DNA from: UBA1127 sp965116355
Lineage (GTDB): Bacteria; Chloroflexota; Dehalococcoidia; Lucifugimonadales; UBA1127
Direction: 5' to 3'
Length of the DNA stretch: 64,000 nt
Assembly (NCBI GenBank): GCA_965116355.1
Contig: OZ220679.1
Location: forward strand, 682,001-746,000
Made by a program: the position numbers and the translations under genes
In this document: in pieces, positions 49,149 through 57,415 of the stretch
Layout of the letters: the number at the start of each line of letters is the position of its first letter
Numbering within the stretch: the first letter of the stretch is position 1
Notes under the pieces: generated by a model
Databases searched by the model: none
What the model was told of the DNA's origin: nothing
What the model saw: the letters and a program-made list of their open reading frames with translations, nothing else

Positions 49149-49156
49149 ATTATACT
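49149..49156. promoter_or_regulatory. Overlapping divergent -10 boxes
   Basis: ATTATACT reads as TATACT on plus (49151-49156, for the membrane protein at 49163) and as TATAAT on minus (49154-49149, for mazG). The two promoters share bases, so they are likely mutually exclusive. Confidence 0.55.
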
Positions 49157-49162
49157 GGTGGA

Positions 49163-49912
49163 ATGGCAGGCAGACAGAAGAGGGCAGTCGGTGGCATGGA
49201 CGCTTTGCGCGAGCAATGGTCCCGGCTCGCGCCGGGTGTCTTCCGATGGGTGGGGATAGTCATCCTCGTTGCCCTGCCCGTCTTCCTGGTTACCCTCAAC
49301 GTACGCATGCTCTTCAACGCGCCGGTGGTCTACAACATCGGCTTCGAGCGAAACAGCATCGCCGAATCGACACGCATCCCCTCGAGCGAGATTGAGCGCG
49401 TCGGCGACGAAATCCGCGAGTACTTCAACGACGATCAGGAGTACATGGCCATCTTCCTCAACGGCCATCCCCTCTTCACGGCACGCGAGGTCGAGCACAT
49501 GCGCGACGTGAAGCTGCTCCTGGGGCTCGTGTACACGGTCACGTACGTGACGGGCGCGGCGGTCGTTCTCTACGCCGCGTGGGGCTTCCGCCGCGAGGGC
49601 CTGCGCTTCCTCCGCCGCGTGTCGATGGCCGGGGCCGTCAGCGGCGTCGGTCTCGTCGTCGTCGGCGTAATTCTGGCGCTGGGGTTTCCGGTCTTCTTCA
49701 CTCTCTTCCACCAGATCAGCTTCAGCAATGACTACTGGATTCTCAACCCCAGCGAGCACTTCCTGGTAGTGCTCTTTCCATACCGCTTCTGGCTCGAGTC
49801 CACAATACTGCTCGCCGTCATCACGGTCGCGGAAACTGTCGCCATCTGGGGCGTCGGCCGCTACCTGCACCGACGCTTCGTGCTCGCGAAGGGGGTGGCG
49901 ACTTCCGACTAG
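49163..49912 (+). CDS. TIGR01906/DUF1461 family integral membrane protein
   Basis: A 249-aa membrane protein of unknown function. Four hydrophobic segments are visible: residues about 30-48 (VGIVILVALPVFLVTLNVR), 118-138, 155-176 (AGAVSGVGLVVVGVILALGF) and 212-232. The segment GFPVFFTLFHQISFSNDYWILNPSEHFLVVLFP is the family signature. The ATG lies 6 nt after a -10 box and there is no Shine-Dalgarno sequence, so the mRNA is probably leaderless. It ends before a hairpin terminator. Confidence 0.8.
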   Translation: MAGRQKRAVGGMDALREQWSRLAPGVFRWVGIVILVALPVFLVTLNVRMLFNAPVVYNIGFERNSIAESTRIPSSEIERVGDEIREYFNDDQEYMAIFLNGHPLFTAREVEHMRDVKLLLGLVYTVTYVTGAAVVLYAAWGFRREGLRFLRRVSMAGAVSGVGLVVVGVILALGFPVFFTLFHQISFSNDYWILNPSEHFLVVLFPYRFWLESTILLAVITVAETVAIWGVGRYLHRRFVLAKGVATSD

Positions 49913-49939
49913 GCCCCTCTCGGCCACGGAGAAAGCGGA

Positions 49940-49960
49940 AGCCCCGGCAATGCCGGGGCT
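49940..49960. terminator. Hairpin between convergent genes
   Basis: AGCCCCGGC-AAT-GCCGGGGCT, a 9-bp perfect stem, follows the membrane-protein gene and also the minus-strand FmdB gene. Confidence 0.65.
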
Positions 49961-49987
49961 CCTTCATCAGCCTGTGATGTCTTGTGT

Positions 49988-50215
49988 CTAGTGGCAGCCG
50001 CATCCACCGCCGCCGCAGCACGCTCCGCCGCCGCCCGCGATAGGCATCGGCCCCTCACCGGAACCGCCGGCGGTCACGGCCGCGAAGACCGAAAGCACGC
50101 GTCTGCCCGCGCTGCCGCACGAGGGGCACGTCGCCGGGTCGTTGCCCTTTGACATCGGGCGCAGCACCTCAAAACGGTCGTTGCAGGGCTCGCAGTGGTA
50201 CTCGTACAACGGCAT
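49988..50215 (-). CDS. FmdB-type zinc-ribbon protein
   Basis: A 75-aa protein beginning MPLYEYHCEPC, the signature of FmdB-family putative regulatory zinc ribbons. Four cysteines (8, 11, 30, 33) form the ribbon. The tail is a glycine-cysteine-rich stretch ending CCGGGGCGCH, which could bind more metal. Its role is unknown; FmdB was proposed as a transcription regulator in methylotrophs. ATG 50215 has AAGGAGG at about 6 nt. Confidence 0.88.
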   Translation of the reverse strand: MPLYEYHCEPCNDRFEVLRPMSKGNDPATCPSCGSAGRRVLSVFAAVTAGGSGEGPMPIAGGGGACCGGGGCGCH

Positions 50216-50243
50216 GGCGGCCTCCTTCAATGCAGACTCCGTG

Positions 50244-50249
50244 ATTGTA
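50244..50249 (-). promoter_or_regulatory. -10 element of the FmdB gene
   Basis: TACAAT on the minus strand, 28 nt before the start. Confidence 0.4.
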
Positions 50250-50316
50250 CCGACGGCCCGCCGCACGGTCAACACGCCCTGCCCCTGCGCCCTTGTGGCG
50301 GTTTCCAGCCTACAGG

Positions 50317-50322
50317 TACAAT
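50317..50322 (+). promoter_or_regulatory. -10 element of the O-methyltransferase gene
   Basis: TACAAT, 45 nt before the start at 50368. Confidence 0.35.
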
Positions 50323-50367
50323 GGTGGGTGCGAAACGAAGTCTATCCGGATAGGGGTCACCGTCAGC

Positions 50368-51384
50368 ATGCCCACTGCCCCAAAGCGCATCCAGGAAATG
50401 CTCACAGCATTCTGGGTGTCCAAGACACTCTTTACCGGCGTCGAACTTGGCGTCTTTGACGAGCTCTCCAAGGGACCCGCCAGCGCCGAGGTGCTGGCCT
50501 ACCGGCTCCGCCTGCACCCGGGCGCCCTCGAGCGGCTCATGAACGCGCTCGTCGCGCTGGAGCTCGTGCAGAAGGAGAGCGGGCGCTTCAGCAACTCGGA
50601 GGAAGCGGCCCTCTACCTCGTCAAGGGTCAACAGGGGTACTTGGGCGCGCAGGTGGAGCACCTGAGTCAGCTCCACTGGCGGCTCTGGCAGCTCCTGCCG
50701 GGCGCCATCCGCGAGAACACCCCGCGCGTCAAGGAGGTCTTCGGCCCCGGATTCGACATGCTGGCCGCCGTCTACGCCGAGCCGAGGCAGCTCCGCGGCT
50801 TCGTGCAGGGCATGCACAACCTGACCGTTCCCGACGCCCAGGAGATTGTGGACGCGGTGGACTTTTCGCCGTACAGCTGCCTGCTGGACGTCGGGGGCAC
50901 TTCCGGCGCGCTGGTCATCGCCGCGCTGAGGCGGCACCAGCACCTACGAGGCATCGTTTTCGAGCAGCCCGCCGTCTGCGCCATCGCCGACGACTATCTC
51001 CGCCAGTACGGCGTCGACGACCGGGCCCGCACACACCCCGGAGACTTCTTCGAGCCCGGCAGCCTGCCCACCGAGGCCGACGTCATTGCCCTAGGCTGGA
51101 TCCTGCACGACTGGCCCGACGAGCAATGCCACGTCATCTTGCGCCACTGTTTCGAGGCGCTGCGCCCCGGCGGCATCATCCTGGTATGTGAGAAGCTGCT
51201 CGACGAGAGCGGCACTGGGCCGCTGCTGACGACGCTCATGGATCTGCACGCCCTCGTGTCGACGGGCGGGCAGGAGCGGTCCGCCGGTGTCTACTCCCAA
51301 TGGCTGGAGCAGGCCGGGTTCCGCGACGTGGACGTGAAGCTGCTGCAGGGCAACCGAGACCTGGTCATCGCCCAGAAGCCCTAA
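50368..51384 (+). CDS. SAM-dependent O-methyltransferase (PF00891-type)
   Basis: A 338-aa class I methyltransferase of the plant/actinobacterial O-methyltransferase type. The N-terminal winged-helix dimerisation domain spans residues 1 to about 100. The SAM motif is LLDVGGTSGAL (172-182) and HDWPDEQ (247-253) holds the usual catalytic His. Substrates are generally hydroxylated aromatic or polyketide-like molecules; here unknown. The start is uncertain because no ideal ribosome-binding site is close to ATG 50368. The D-2-hydroxyacid dehydrogenase gene follows 25 nt later and may be co-transcribed. Confidence 0.85.
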   Translation: MPTAPKRIQEMLTAFWVSKTLFTGVELGVFDELSKGPASAEVLAYRLRLHPGALERLMNALVALELVQKESGRFSNSEEAALYLVKGQQGYLGAQVEHLSQLHWRLWQLLPGAIRENTPRVKEVFGPGFDMLAAVYAEPRQLRGFVQGMHNLTVPDAQEIVDAVDFSPYSCLLDVGGTSGALVIAALRRHQHLRGIVFEQPAVCAIADDYLRQYGVDDRARTHPGDFFEPGSLPTEADVIALGWILHDWPDEQCHVILRHCFEALRPGGIILVCEKLLDESGTGPLLTTLMDLHALVSTGGQERSAGVYSQWLEQAGFRDVDVKLLQGNRDLVIAQKP

Positions 51385-51409
51385 CGCCTTCCGCGCCCAA
51401 GGAGGCCCC

Positions 51410-52384
51410 GTGACCAACGCGCCCGATGGCACGCCGCGTATCGTCGTCCCGGACGACAACCCGCCCGCCGTCGCCGGCTCCGTCCACGAGTCCTCCCTCC
51501 GAGCCCTCGGCGACGTCCGCATCTACGATTCGTTGGCCTTGGGGCCGGAAATGCTGCTGGAACGCATCCGTGACGCCCACGTGGCCATCTGCATCCGCAA
51601 CTCCAGCGTGTTCTCGGCCGAGGTGCTGGAACGGTGCGCAGACATGCGGCACATCGTCGTCTTCGGCATAGGCGTGGACATGGTTGACCTTGACGCCTCC
51701 CGACGCCTCGGCATCATCGTGACCAACACCCCCGGCTACTCCGCCGCCGCCGTTGCCGAGCACGCCATCGCGCTGGCGCTGGCCGTCGCCAGGCGCATTG
51801 TCACCAACGACCGAATCGTCCGAGAGGGCGGCTGGGCAAAGGGCGCTGTGGGGCAGCTCTTCGGCAAGACGCTGGGCGTCATCGGGACGGGGCCCATCGG
51901 CAGGCGCGCCGCCGAGCTGGGACGGGGGCTGGGCATGAACGTCATCGCGTGGACGTTCCATCCCGACGAAGCCTGGGGTGAACGCTCGGGCGTCCGGTTT
52001 GCTCCGCTGGAAGAGGTCTTGAGAACGGCGGATGTCATCACCGTGCACCTGCGCCTCTCGAACCAGAGCCGTGGGCTGCTCGACCGTCCGCTGCTCGAGT
52101 CGATGAAGCCGGGCGCAATCTTCGTCAACACGGCCCGCGGCGCCATCGCCGACGAGGAGGCGCTGCAGGTGCTGCTGGCTGCCGGACGCATTGGCGGAGC
52201 GGGCCTCGATGTTTTCAGCCAGGAGCCCCTGCCGCCGGGGCACTCGTTCACAGCGCTCGACAACGTGGTCCTCGCGCCGCACGTCGCCTCGTCGACGCCG
52301 GAGGCAGACGCCGAGGGCATTGGGATGGTGGTGGACAACATTCGGCAGTGGCTGGCTGGTACGCCCGTCCACGTGATGACGTAG
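51410..52384 (+). CDS. D-2-hydroxyacid dehydrogenase, NAD-binding
   Basis: A 324-aa member of the D-isomer-specific 2-hydroxyacid dehydrogenases. NAD binding is GTGPIG (159-164). The catalytic set is Arg243 (VNTARGA), Glu272 (SQEPL) and His291 (LAPHVASS). It lacks the ACT domain of SerA. The GTG start 51410 has AAGGAGG at 5-nt spacing. It could reduce glyoxylate, hydroxypyruvate or another 2-keto acid; the substrate is not predictable. Confidence 0.9.
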   Translation: MTNAPDGTPRIVVPDDNPPAVAGSVHESSLRALGDVRIYDSLALGPEMLLERIRDAHVAICIRNSSVFSAEVLERCADMRHIVVFGIGVDMVDLDASRRLGIIVTNTPGYSAAAVAEHAIALALAVARRIVTNDRIVREGGWAKGAVGQLFGKTLGVIGTGPIGRRAAELGRGLGMNVIAWTFHPDEAWGERSGVRFAPLEEVLRTADVITVHLRLSNQSRGLLDRPLLESMKPGAIFVNTARGAIADEEALQVLLAAGRIGGAGLDVFSQEPLPPGHSFTALDNVVLAPHVASSTPEADAEGIGMVVDNIRQWLAGTPVHVMT

Positions 52385-52397
52385 TGGCTCCTGTCGA

Positions 52398-54968
52398 CTA
52401 CGTGAACGGCATGTGCAGGATGGAGCGCCGGAAGAGCAGCTTCCGCACGTGCGTCCACGCCCGGCCAACCTGCTCGGACTCCCGCTGCGTGATCGACCGG
52501 GGGCTGTAGCGCTCGATGGCGTGCGCCATTCCGAGGATGCGAAGGTCGCCCATCGCGTCGGGGAAGACCTGCGCAAGGCGGGTTGTGTATTCGGCCGGCG
52601 TCAGGTTGTGGTGGTGCGGAAGGCCCGCCCACGCGCCAAGCCAGCACATGCGCTCGAACACCGCCGCCGGCTCGCTGACCTTCACAAAGATTCGCCGGTA
52701 TGAGTACCAGACCAACCAAACCAGGAAGACCCCGCCGAGGATCCACGCGAGGGCTGTCCCGCTGATGAACGGTTCTTCCGGGGCGGTCAGGCCGTCTATC
52801 GTCTCGAAGGCCTCGTCCTCAAAGAACTCGTCCTCGTCGAAGAAGTCTTCCGCTCCCCCTGCCGCTGTGCCGCCGCCCTCGAAGAACGCGACTTCCGGGG
52901 CGACGGGGAGCTGCCAGTTGGGCGTGGGCTCGAACTCCACCCAGCCGTAGCTGGGGAAATAGGCCTCCGCCCACCCGTGGCTGTCCGCCTCCCGGACGAT
53001 CCAGTGGCCCGCGTTGGCGTCGTAGTCGCGGGGTGTGTAGCCGACAACCATGCGCGCCGGCACCTCGGCTTCCCTGAGCAGCACGGCCATTGCCGATCCG
53101 AAGTACTCGCTGTACCCCCGCTCCAGCTCGAAGATGAAGTGGTCAACGCCGTCAGCGTTGTACGGCGGCGACGGGATCTTCTGGTCGTAGCCGAGGGTGT
53201 GCAGGTACGCCTCGATGGCCTTGGCTTTGTCGTAGGGGTTGAAGATGCCGCGCGTGATGTCGCGGGCCAGGTCGCTCACCCGTTCAGGCATGTCGCTGGG
53301 AAGCTGCAGGTAGCGGTCTCGCACCCACCCCGGATAGTCGGTCCCGGCCTGTCGAAGCTGCTGCGGCGTCGCCGTCGACACTGTCGACGTGATCGAGTAC
53401 GTGTCGCCGGGGTCCAGCTTGCCCGCGCTCCGGAGCGCGACGATGTCCGGCGGGTCCGGCGGACGCCGCGATACCTGCACCCACGCCAGCGTCCGTACGT
53501 CGCTCCGCAGCGCGTCGAGCAGCGCCTCGCGCTCCGTGCCGGTCTCCGGCTCCTCGACGCGGTAGGCGCGCTGGTTGCCGCCCGCCGGTGTGTCGCGGAA
53601 GGCCACCTGGGAGACGAAGGAGTCATCCGGGACCAGGGCCATAATGATGTCCGCCTGCGTTGCCACGTCGCGCTCATGGAGGCGCGCCGCCTGCAGGACG
53701 GGAATCGCGATCTCGAGGTCGTCCGGGATGCTGGGGTCCTCGTCCAGGCCCTCCAGCGTCGGAAGCCAGTACCGTGGAGGCGGCAGCGCCTGCACCTTCA
53801 CGGCTGCCGATCCGTCGTGCAGGGACGGCAGGTTGGCGATGGGCATAGTGTCCGTGCTCAGCAGGGACACAACGTTGTGCTGCAGCTCGAACCGCTCCTG
53901 GTAGGCGCGGGGCTCACTCCATGGAAGGTCGTCCTCGAAGGTGAGCGTGTCCATCCTGCCCGTTGTCCACCCCTGGGGTGTGTATACCGGGTACGCGCGG
54001 GCTCGCAGGTACACCGGGTGCGGAGTCTCCAGCAGGAAGAGCGGCTCCTCGCTGAGGGAGATGGAGCCCTGAAAAGGTAGGTGCGTGCCGAAGTTCAGGT
54101 TGAGACCCCCCTTGCGGTCTGGGAGTGCGGCGAAGAGGCGGTCGAAGTCCTCCTCCAGATTGTCCAGCGGCGATCGCGTGTATTCCCAAGCGTTGTCCAG
54201 CCACGGCGACTGCCACGGACGCGACGGAAGGATGAAGGCGATGACCAGCACCGCCAGAATGTACCAGCTCCCCCGGAACAGGGCCCGTAATCCATAGTGC
54301 GGCAGGACGGTCATCTTCTCCCTGGACCACGCCGCTGACTGGTTGAGCGAGTTCATCCGCACGATGAGCAGCATGGCAAAGGCGAGGTACACGAACATCT
54401 GCAGGCCGAACTGCTCCGGCAGGTAGCTCAGGTTGGAGAACATGGCCACGCCGCCTGGCACCACCGCGAGCCAGACGCTCCTGCGGTGGAACGCGGCCCA
54501 CGTGGATACGTACGCGATGACCCACGCCAGCGAGGTCAGCATCATCGCAAAGGGAATGGTGTCCGTACTGATGCCGCCGCCCGTGGCCGTCTCTCCCCAC
54601 TCCGTCAGCCGCATATTGAGGACGCGGAAGGGCTCTATCCACCCCGTCGCCTCCGTCAGCCTCGAGAGCTGCCAGTAGACGAAGGCCGCGCCCACCGGGA
54701 AGGCGCCGGTGTGCCACGCGAACTGCCACCCCGGCGCCCTCGCTACACCGACGCCCATGAGGGCGCCCACAAAGAGCACCAGATAGAGCGACGGGGTCTC
54801 CGCCCATGCCGCCTCAGAGATGGTCCACGCAATGACAAAGAGCGGCGCCACCACTGCAGCAAAGGTAAGCCAGTCGTCGTTGGGCGTAATGAGCCGCAGT
54901 GGACGGAGGACTGGGAACCCGCCGACCAGGGGCCCAGCGCCGGACTGCACGGAGGCGGCCGTCGTCAT
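52398..54968 (-). CDS. TgpA-like membrane transglutaminase-domain protein (DUF3488/DUF4129), catalytic Cys replaced by Ser
   Basis: An 856-aa membrane protein. About six N-terminal membrane spans (residues 33-250) precede an extracytoplasmic region with the transglutaminase-like core (about 560-690). A last membrane helix is near 732-750 and a DUF4129-like cytoplasmic tail follows. In the core the usual GYC-x-YF is GYSEYFGS, so the expected nucleophile is Ser620. The His (SHGWAEAYF, His664) is kept and the acid position is Glu680 (FEPTP). It is third in a moxR-DUF58-transglutaminase operon and overlaps the DUF58 gene by 4 nt. The fold is clear; peptidase or transferase activity is doubtful. 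Confidence 0.88.
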   Translation of the reverse strand: MTTAASVQSGAGPLVGGFPVLRPLRLITPNDDWLTFAAVVAPLFVIAWTISEAAWAETPSLYLVLFVGALMGVGVARAPGWQFAWHTGAFPVGAAFVYWQLSRLTEATGWIEPFRVLNMRLTEWGETATGGGISTDTIPFAMMLTSLAWVIAYVSTWAAFHRRSVWLAVVPGGVAMFSNLSYLPEQFGLQMFVYLAFAMLLIVRMNSLNQSAAWSREKMTVLPHYGLRALFRGSWYILAVLVIAFILPSRPWQSPWLDNAWEYTRSPLDNLEEDFDRLFAALPDRKGGLNLNFGTHLPFQGSISLSEEPLFLLETPHPVYLRARAYPVYTPQGWTTGRMDTLTFEDDLPWSEPRAYQERFELQHNVVSLLSTDTMPIANLPSLHDGSAAVKVQALPPPRYWLPTLEGLDEDPSIPDDLEIAIPVLQAARLHERDVATQADIIMALVPDDSFVSQVAFRDTPAGGNQRAYRVEEPETGTEREALLDALRSDVRTLAWVQVSRRPPDPPDIVALRSAGKLDPGDTYSITSTVSTATPQQLRQAGTDYPGWVRDRYLQLPSDMPERVSDLARDITRGIFNPYDKAKAIEAYLHTLGYDQKIPSPPYNADGVDHFIFELERGYSEYFGSAMAVLLREAEVPARMVVGYTPRDYDANAGHWIVREADSHGWAEAYFPSYGWVEFEPTPNWQLPVAPEVAFFEGGGTAAGGAEDFFDEDEFFEDEAFETIDGLTAPEEPFISGTALAWILGGVFLVWLVWYSYRRIFVKVSEPAAVFERMCWLGAWAGLPHHHNLTPAEYTTRLAQVFPDAMGDLRILGMAHAIERYSPRSITQRESEQVGRAWTHVRKLLFRRSILHMPFT

Positions 54969-56215
54969 GCTGGCACCTCCGCCCTATTGCCGGAGGCAAG
55001 CTGCCACGACGGCGTGTACATAGGCCTCGCAAGGGCTTGCGGCAGCGAGTCTCCCTGGCGGACGGCGAACGTACGCACGCCGCCCGTCGCGAGGCGGTCC
55101 GCCACCGTTTGGATCTCGCCCAAGCCGCCGAAGGACGTCGGATCCAGCAACACGGTGCTCACCTGCGACCCGTGCCGGAACAGCCAGCTGGCCGCCTCCG
55201 GCCACCTGGGGTCGACGGAGGGTGTGATGATGATCATGGTGCTCTGGTCCAGCCCCAGGCGCCGGCCCTCCTCCAGCACAGCCTCCAGCGGCACGCCGCC
55301 CATAGCACGAGCCGTCGCCAGCGCCCGCAGGATGCGGTCCTGGTGGGCGTATCCGCGGCCCGGCAGCTCGTACACTGGCTCCCTGCCATAGGCGAAGAGG
55401 CCGACGGACATCCCGGCGTCCAACAGCCGGTGTGCCATGGACGCCGCAATCGTGACCCCGTACTCCTCAGTCGACTCGTCGCCCTCACCGGCCTGCACGT
55501 TCCGGTGGAGGTCGAGCACCAGCCAGACGTCGCTGCCGGTGTCCTGCTCGAACTGCTTGACCATCAGCTGCCCGGTGCGGGCCGTCGTGGGCCAGTGAAT
55601 ACGGCCGAACGTGTCCGTCGGTAGGTACTCGCGCACCGTGGATACCATGGGGCTCGTGCTGGCAAAGGGGCTCCGGCGTTCGCCCTCGCCCGGCGACCCC
55701 CGCCGCGGCAGCGAGAAGAGCGGAAGCGGGACCGTCGCGGGGTACACGACCACCTGCTGAACCGTCCCGTACTCGCGATTGTGCCGGAAGATGCCGAAGG
55801 GGTCTGACGATGTCACCGTGATGGGCCCGATGGTGTAGTCGCCCCGGCGCGCGGCGATGATTCGGTTCGCCCACATCTCCGTGGTGTGCGTGCTCAGGTT
55901 GATGACGCGGCCGCCATTTGGGCCCGGAAAGGAGTTCTCCTCCTGCACCACCAGCAGCGGCTTTGGCCCCGCCGTGTTGGTGACGCTGATCTGCGACACG
56001 AATGTCCCGCCGACCTCGCGGTACCCGAGCCGCCGCTGCACGCGCACGTCCAGCCCCCACAGGCCGACCCGGCCCCACACGAAGGTGCCGATGAGGGCGA
56101 GGATGAGGGCATAGCTGACCTGGTAGTACACCACGAAGCCCGTGGCCATGGCGTACAGGAAGGCCAGCGTCAGCAGCAGGAGGATAACGTGGAAACGGGT
56201 CGGACGGTAGCTCAT
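54965..56215 (-). CDS. DUF58 family protein
   Basis: A 416-aa protein with two N-terminal membrane helices (about 8-30 and 33-50) and a cytoplasmic or peripheral DUF58 domain. The signature is VREYLPTDTFGRIHWPTTARTGQLMVKQFEQD, followed by a von Willebrand A-like fold starting VWLVLDLHRNV. DUF58 proteins work with MoxR ATPases in assembling or activating membrane or secreted complexes. It sits between moxR and the transglutaminase gene. ATG 56215 follows the moxR stop by 7 nt. Confidence 0.9.
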   Translation of the reverse strand: MSYRPTRFHVILLLLTLAFLYAMATGFVVYYQVSYALILALIGTFVWGRVGLWGLDVRVQRRLGYREVGGTFVSQISVTNTAGPKPLLVVQEENSFPGPNGGRVINLSTHTTEMWANRIIAARRGDYTIGPITVTSSDPFGIFRHNREYGTVQQVVVYPATVPLPLFSLPRRGSPGEGERRSPFASTSPMVSTVREYLPTDTFGRIHWPTTARTGQLMVKQFEQDTGSDVWLVLDLHRNVQAGEGDESTEEYGVTIAASMAHRLLDAGMSVGLFAYGREPVYELPGRGYAHQDRILRALATARAMGGVPLEAVLEEGRRLGLDQSTMIIITPSVDPRWPEAASWLFRHGSQVSTVLLDPTSFGGLGEIQTVADRLATGGVRTFAVRQGDSLPQALARPMYTPSWQLASGNRAEVPA

Positions 56216-56222
56216 GGCGTCC

Positions 56223-57200
56223 CTACCGGGCGGGCGCCCGTTGCCCAGATCTCGCGCCCGGGACCGCCACCTCCTCCAACGCTCCTTCCACAACGGTCCT
56301 GCCGTCCAGACCGCGCATTCGCGCCGAGGGCGGCACAATGACCCGGTGCGCCAGCACTGAGACCGCCATGCCCTTAACGTCGTCTGGAAGTACGTAGTCC
56401 CGGCCTCGCAGCAGGGCAAACGCCTGGCTGACGCGGAAGAGGGCCAGCGAACCCCTTGGGGACGCGCCCAACTCAGCCTCAGGGTGACGCCGGGTCACTT
56501 GCGCAAGCGCGACCGCGTACTCCATGATCGTCCGGTCGGCGTGGATCTGCCGCACCTGCTCCTGCAATTCGACGACCTCCTCCGGCGAAACGACGGGCTC
56601 GAGCGCCTCGATGGGGTGGCGCAACACCTGCTGCTCCACCACGGAGACTTCCGTTGCGGCGTCCGGGTAGCCAAGGCTGATGCGCAGCATAAACCGGTCG
56701 AGCTGGCCCTCCGGCAAGGGAAAAGTGCCCTCGTACTCGATGGGGTTCAGCGTAGCGAGCACCATTGCCGGGCGCGGAAGCGGGTGCGTGACGCCGTCGA
56801 CGGTGACCTGGTGCTCCTCCATCGCCTCCAGCAAAGCCGACTGTGTTTTTGGCGTGGTTCGGTTTAGCTCGTCGGCCAGCACCATCTGCGACATGATCGG
56901 CCCAGGGCGAAACTCGAATTCACCCGACTGCTGGTTGTAAACGGAAACGCCGGTGATGTCGCTGGGAAGCAGGTCCGGAGTGAACTGGATGCGCCCGAAG
57001 CTGCAGCCGGTGGACCGGGCCACGCTCCGGGCGAGCATCGTCTTGCCGACGCCCGGCACGTCCTCGATAAGCACGTGCCCGCCGCAGAGCAGCGCGATGA
57101 CCGCGTGCTCGACGGCTTCCCGCTTGCCGAGGATGACGCGGGACACGTTGTCGATGAGCCTCGTGATCTTCGCCTGTGGGCTTGCGCCGTCCTGCACCAT
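56223..57200 (-). CDS. MoxR family AAA+ ATPase
   Basis: A 325-aa AAA+ chaperone-like ATPase. Walker A is DVPGVGKTM (48-56) and Walker B VLADELNRTTPKTQSALLEAMEE. Sensor 1 is ATLNPIEYEGTFPLPEGQLDRF and sensor 2 is GASPRGSLALFR. MoxR proteins remodel or insert cofactors in partner proteins, commonly with DUF58 and transglutaminase-like partners as here. ATG 57200 has AAGGAG at 6 nt. The 215 bp upstream holds a TAGTAT hexamer (57326-57331, minus strand) but no convincing full promoter. Confidence 0.93.
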   Translation of the reverse strand: MVQDGASPQAKITRLIDNVSRVILGKREAVEHAVIALLCGGHVLIEDVPGVGKTMLARSVARSTGCSFGRIQFTPDLLPSDITGVSVYNQQSGEFEFRPGPIMSQMVLADELNRTTPKTQSALLEAMEEHQVTVDGVTHPLPRPAMVLATLNPIEYEGTFPLPEGQLDRFMLRISLGYPDAATEVSVVEQQVLRHPIEALEPVVSPEEVVELQEQVRQIHADRTIMEYAVALAQVTRRHPEAELGASPRGSLALFRVSQAFALLRGRDYVLPDDVKGMAVSVLAHRVIVPPSARMRGLDGRTVVEGALEEVAVPGARSGQRAPAR

Positions 57201-57415
57201 GAACTCTCCTTCGGCGCGAGCCGCCCCTGGAATTGCGGCCCAATGCGCATTGCCGGTATGTCGATCGAGATGCGCGGCGATGCCGAACGCAATTCAAGGA
57301 CGTCACCTGTTGCAGGGCAAAGGCCATACTACAGGCAGTCTGAACAATTGGCTTGATACAGGATAGCGCAAATGTCTATAGGCGGAAAGCGATAAAGGCA
57401 GATACGGCCTAGCGC

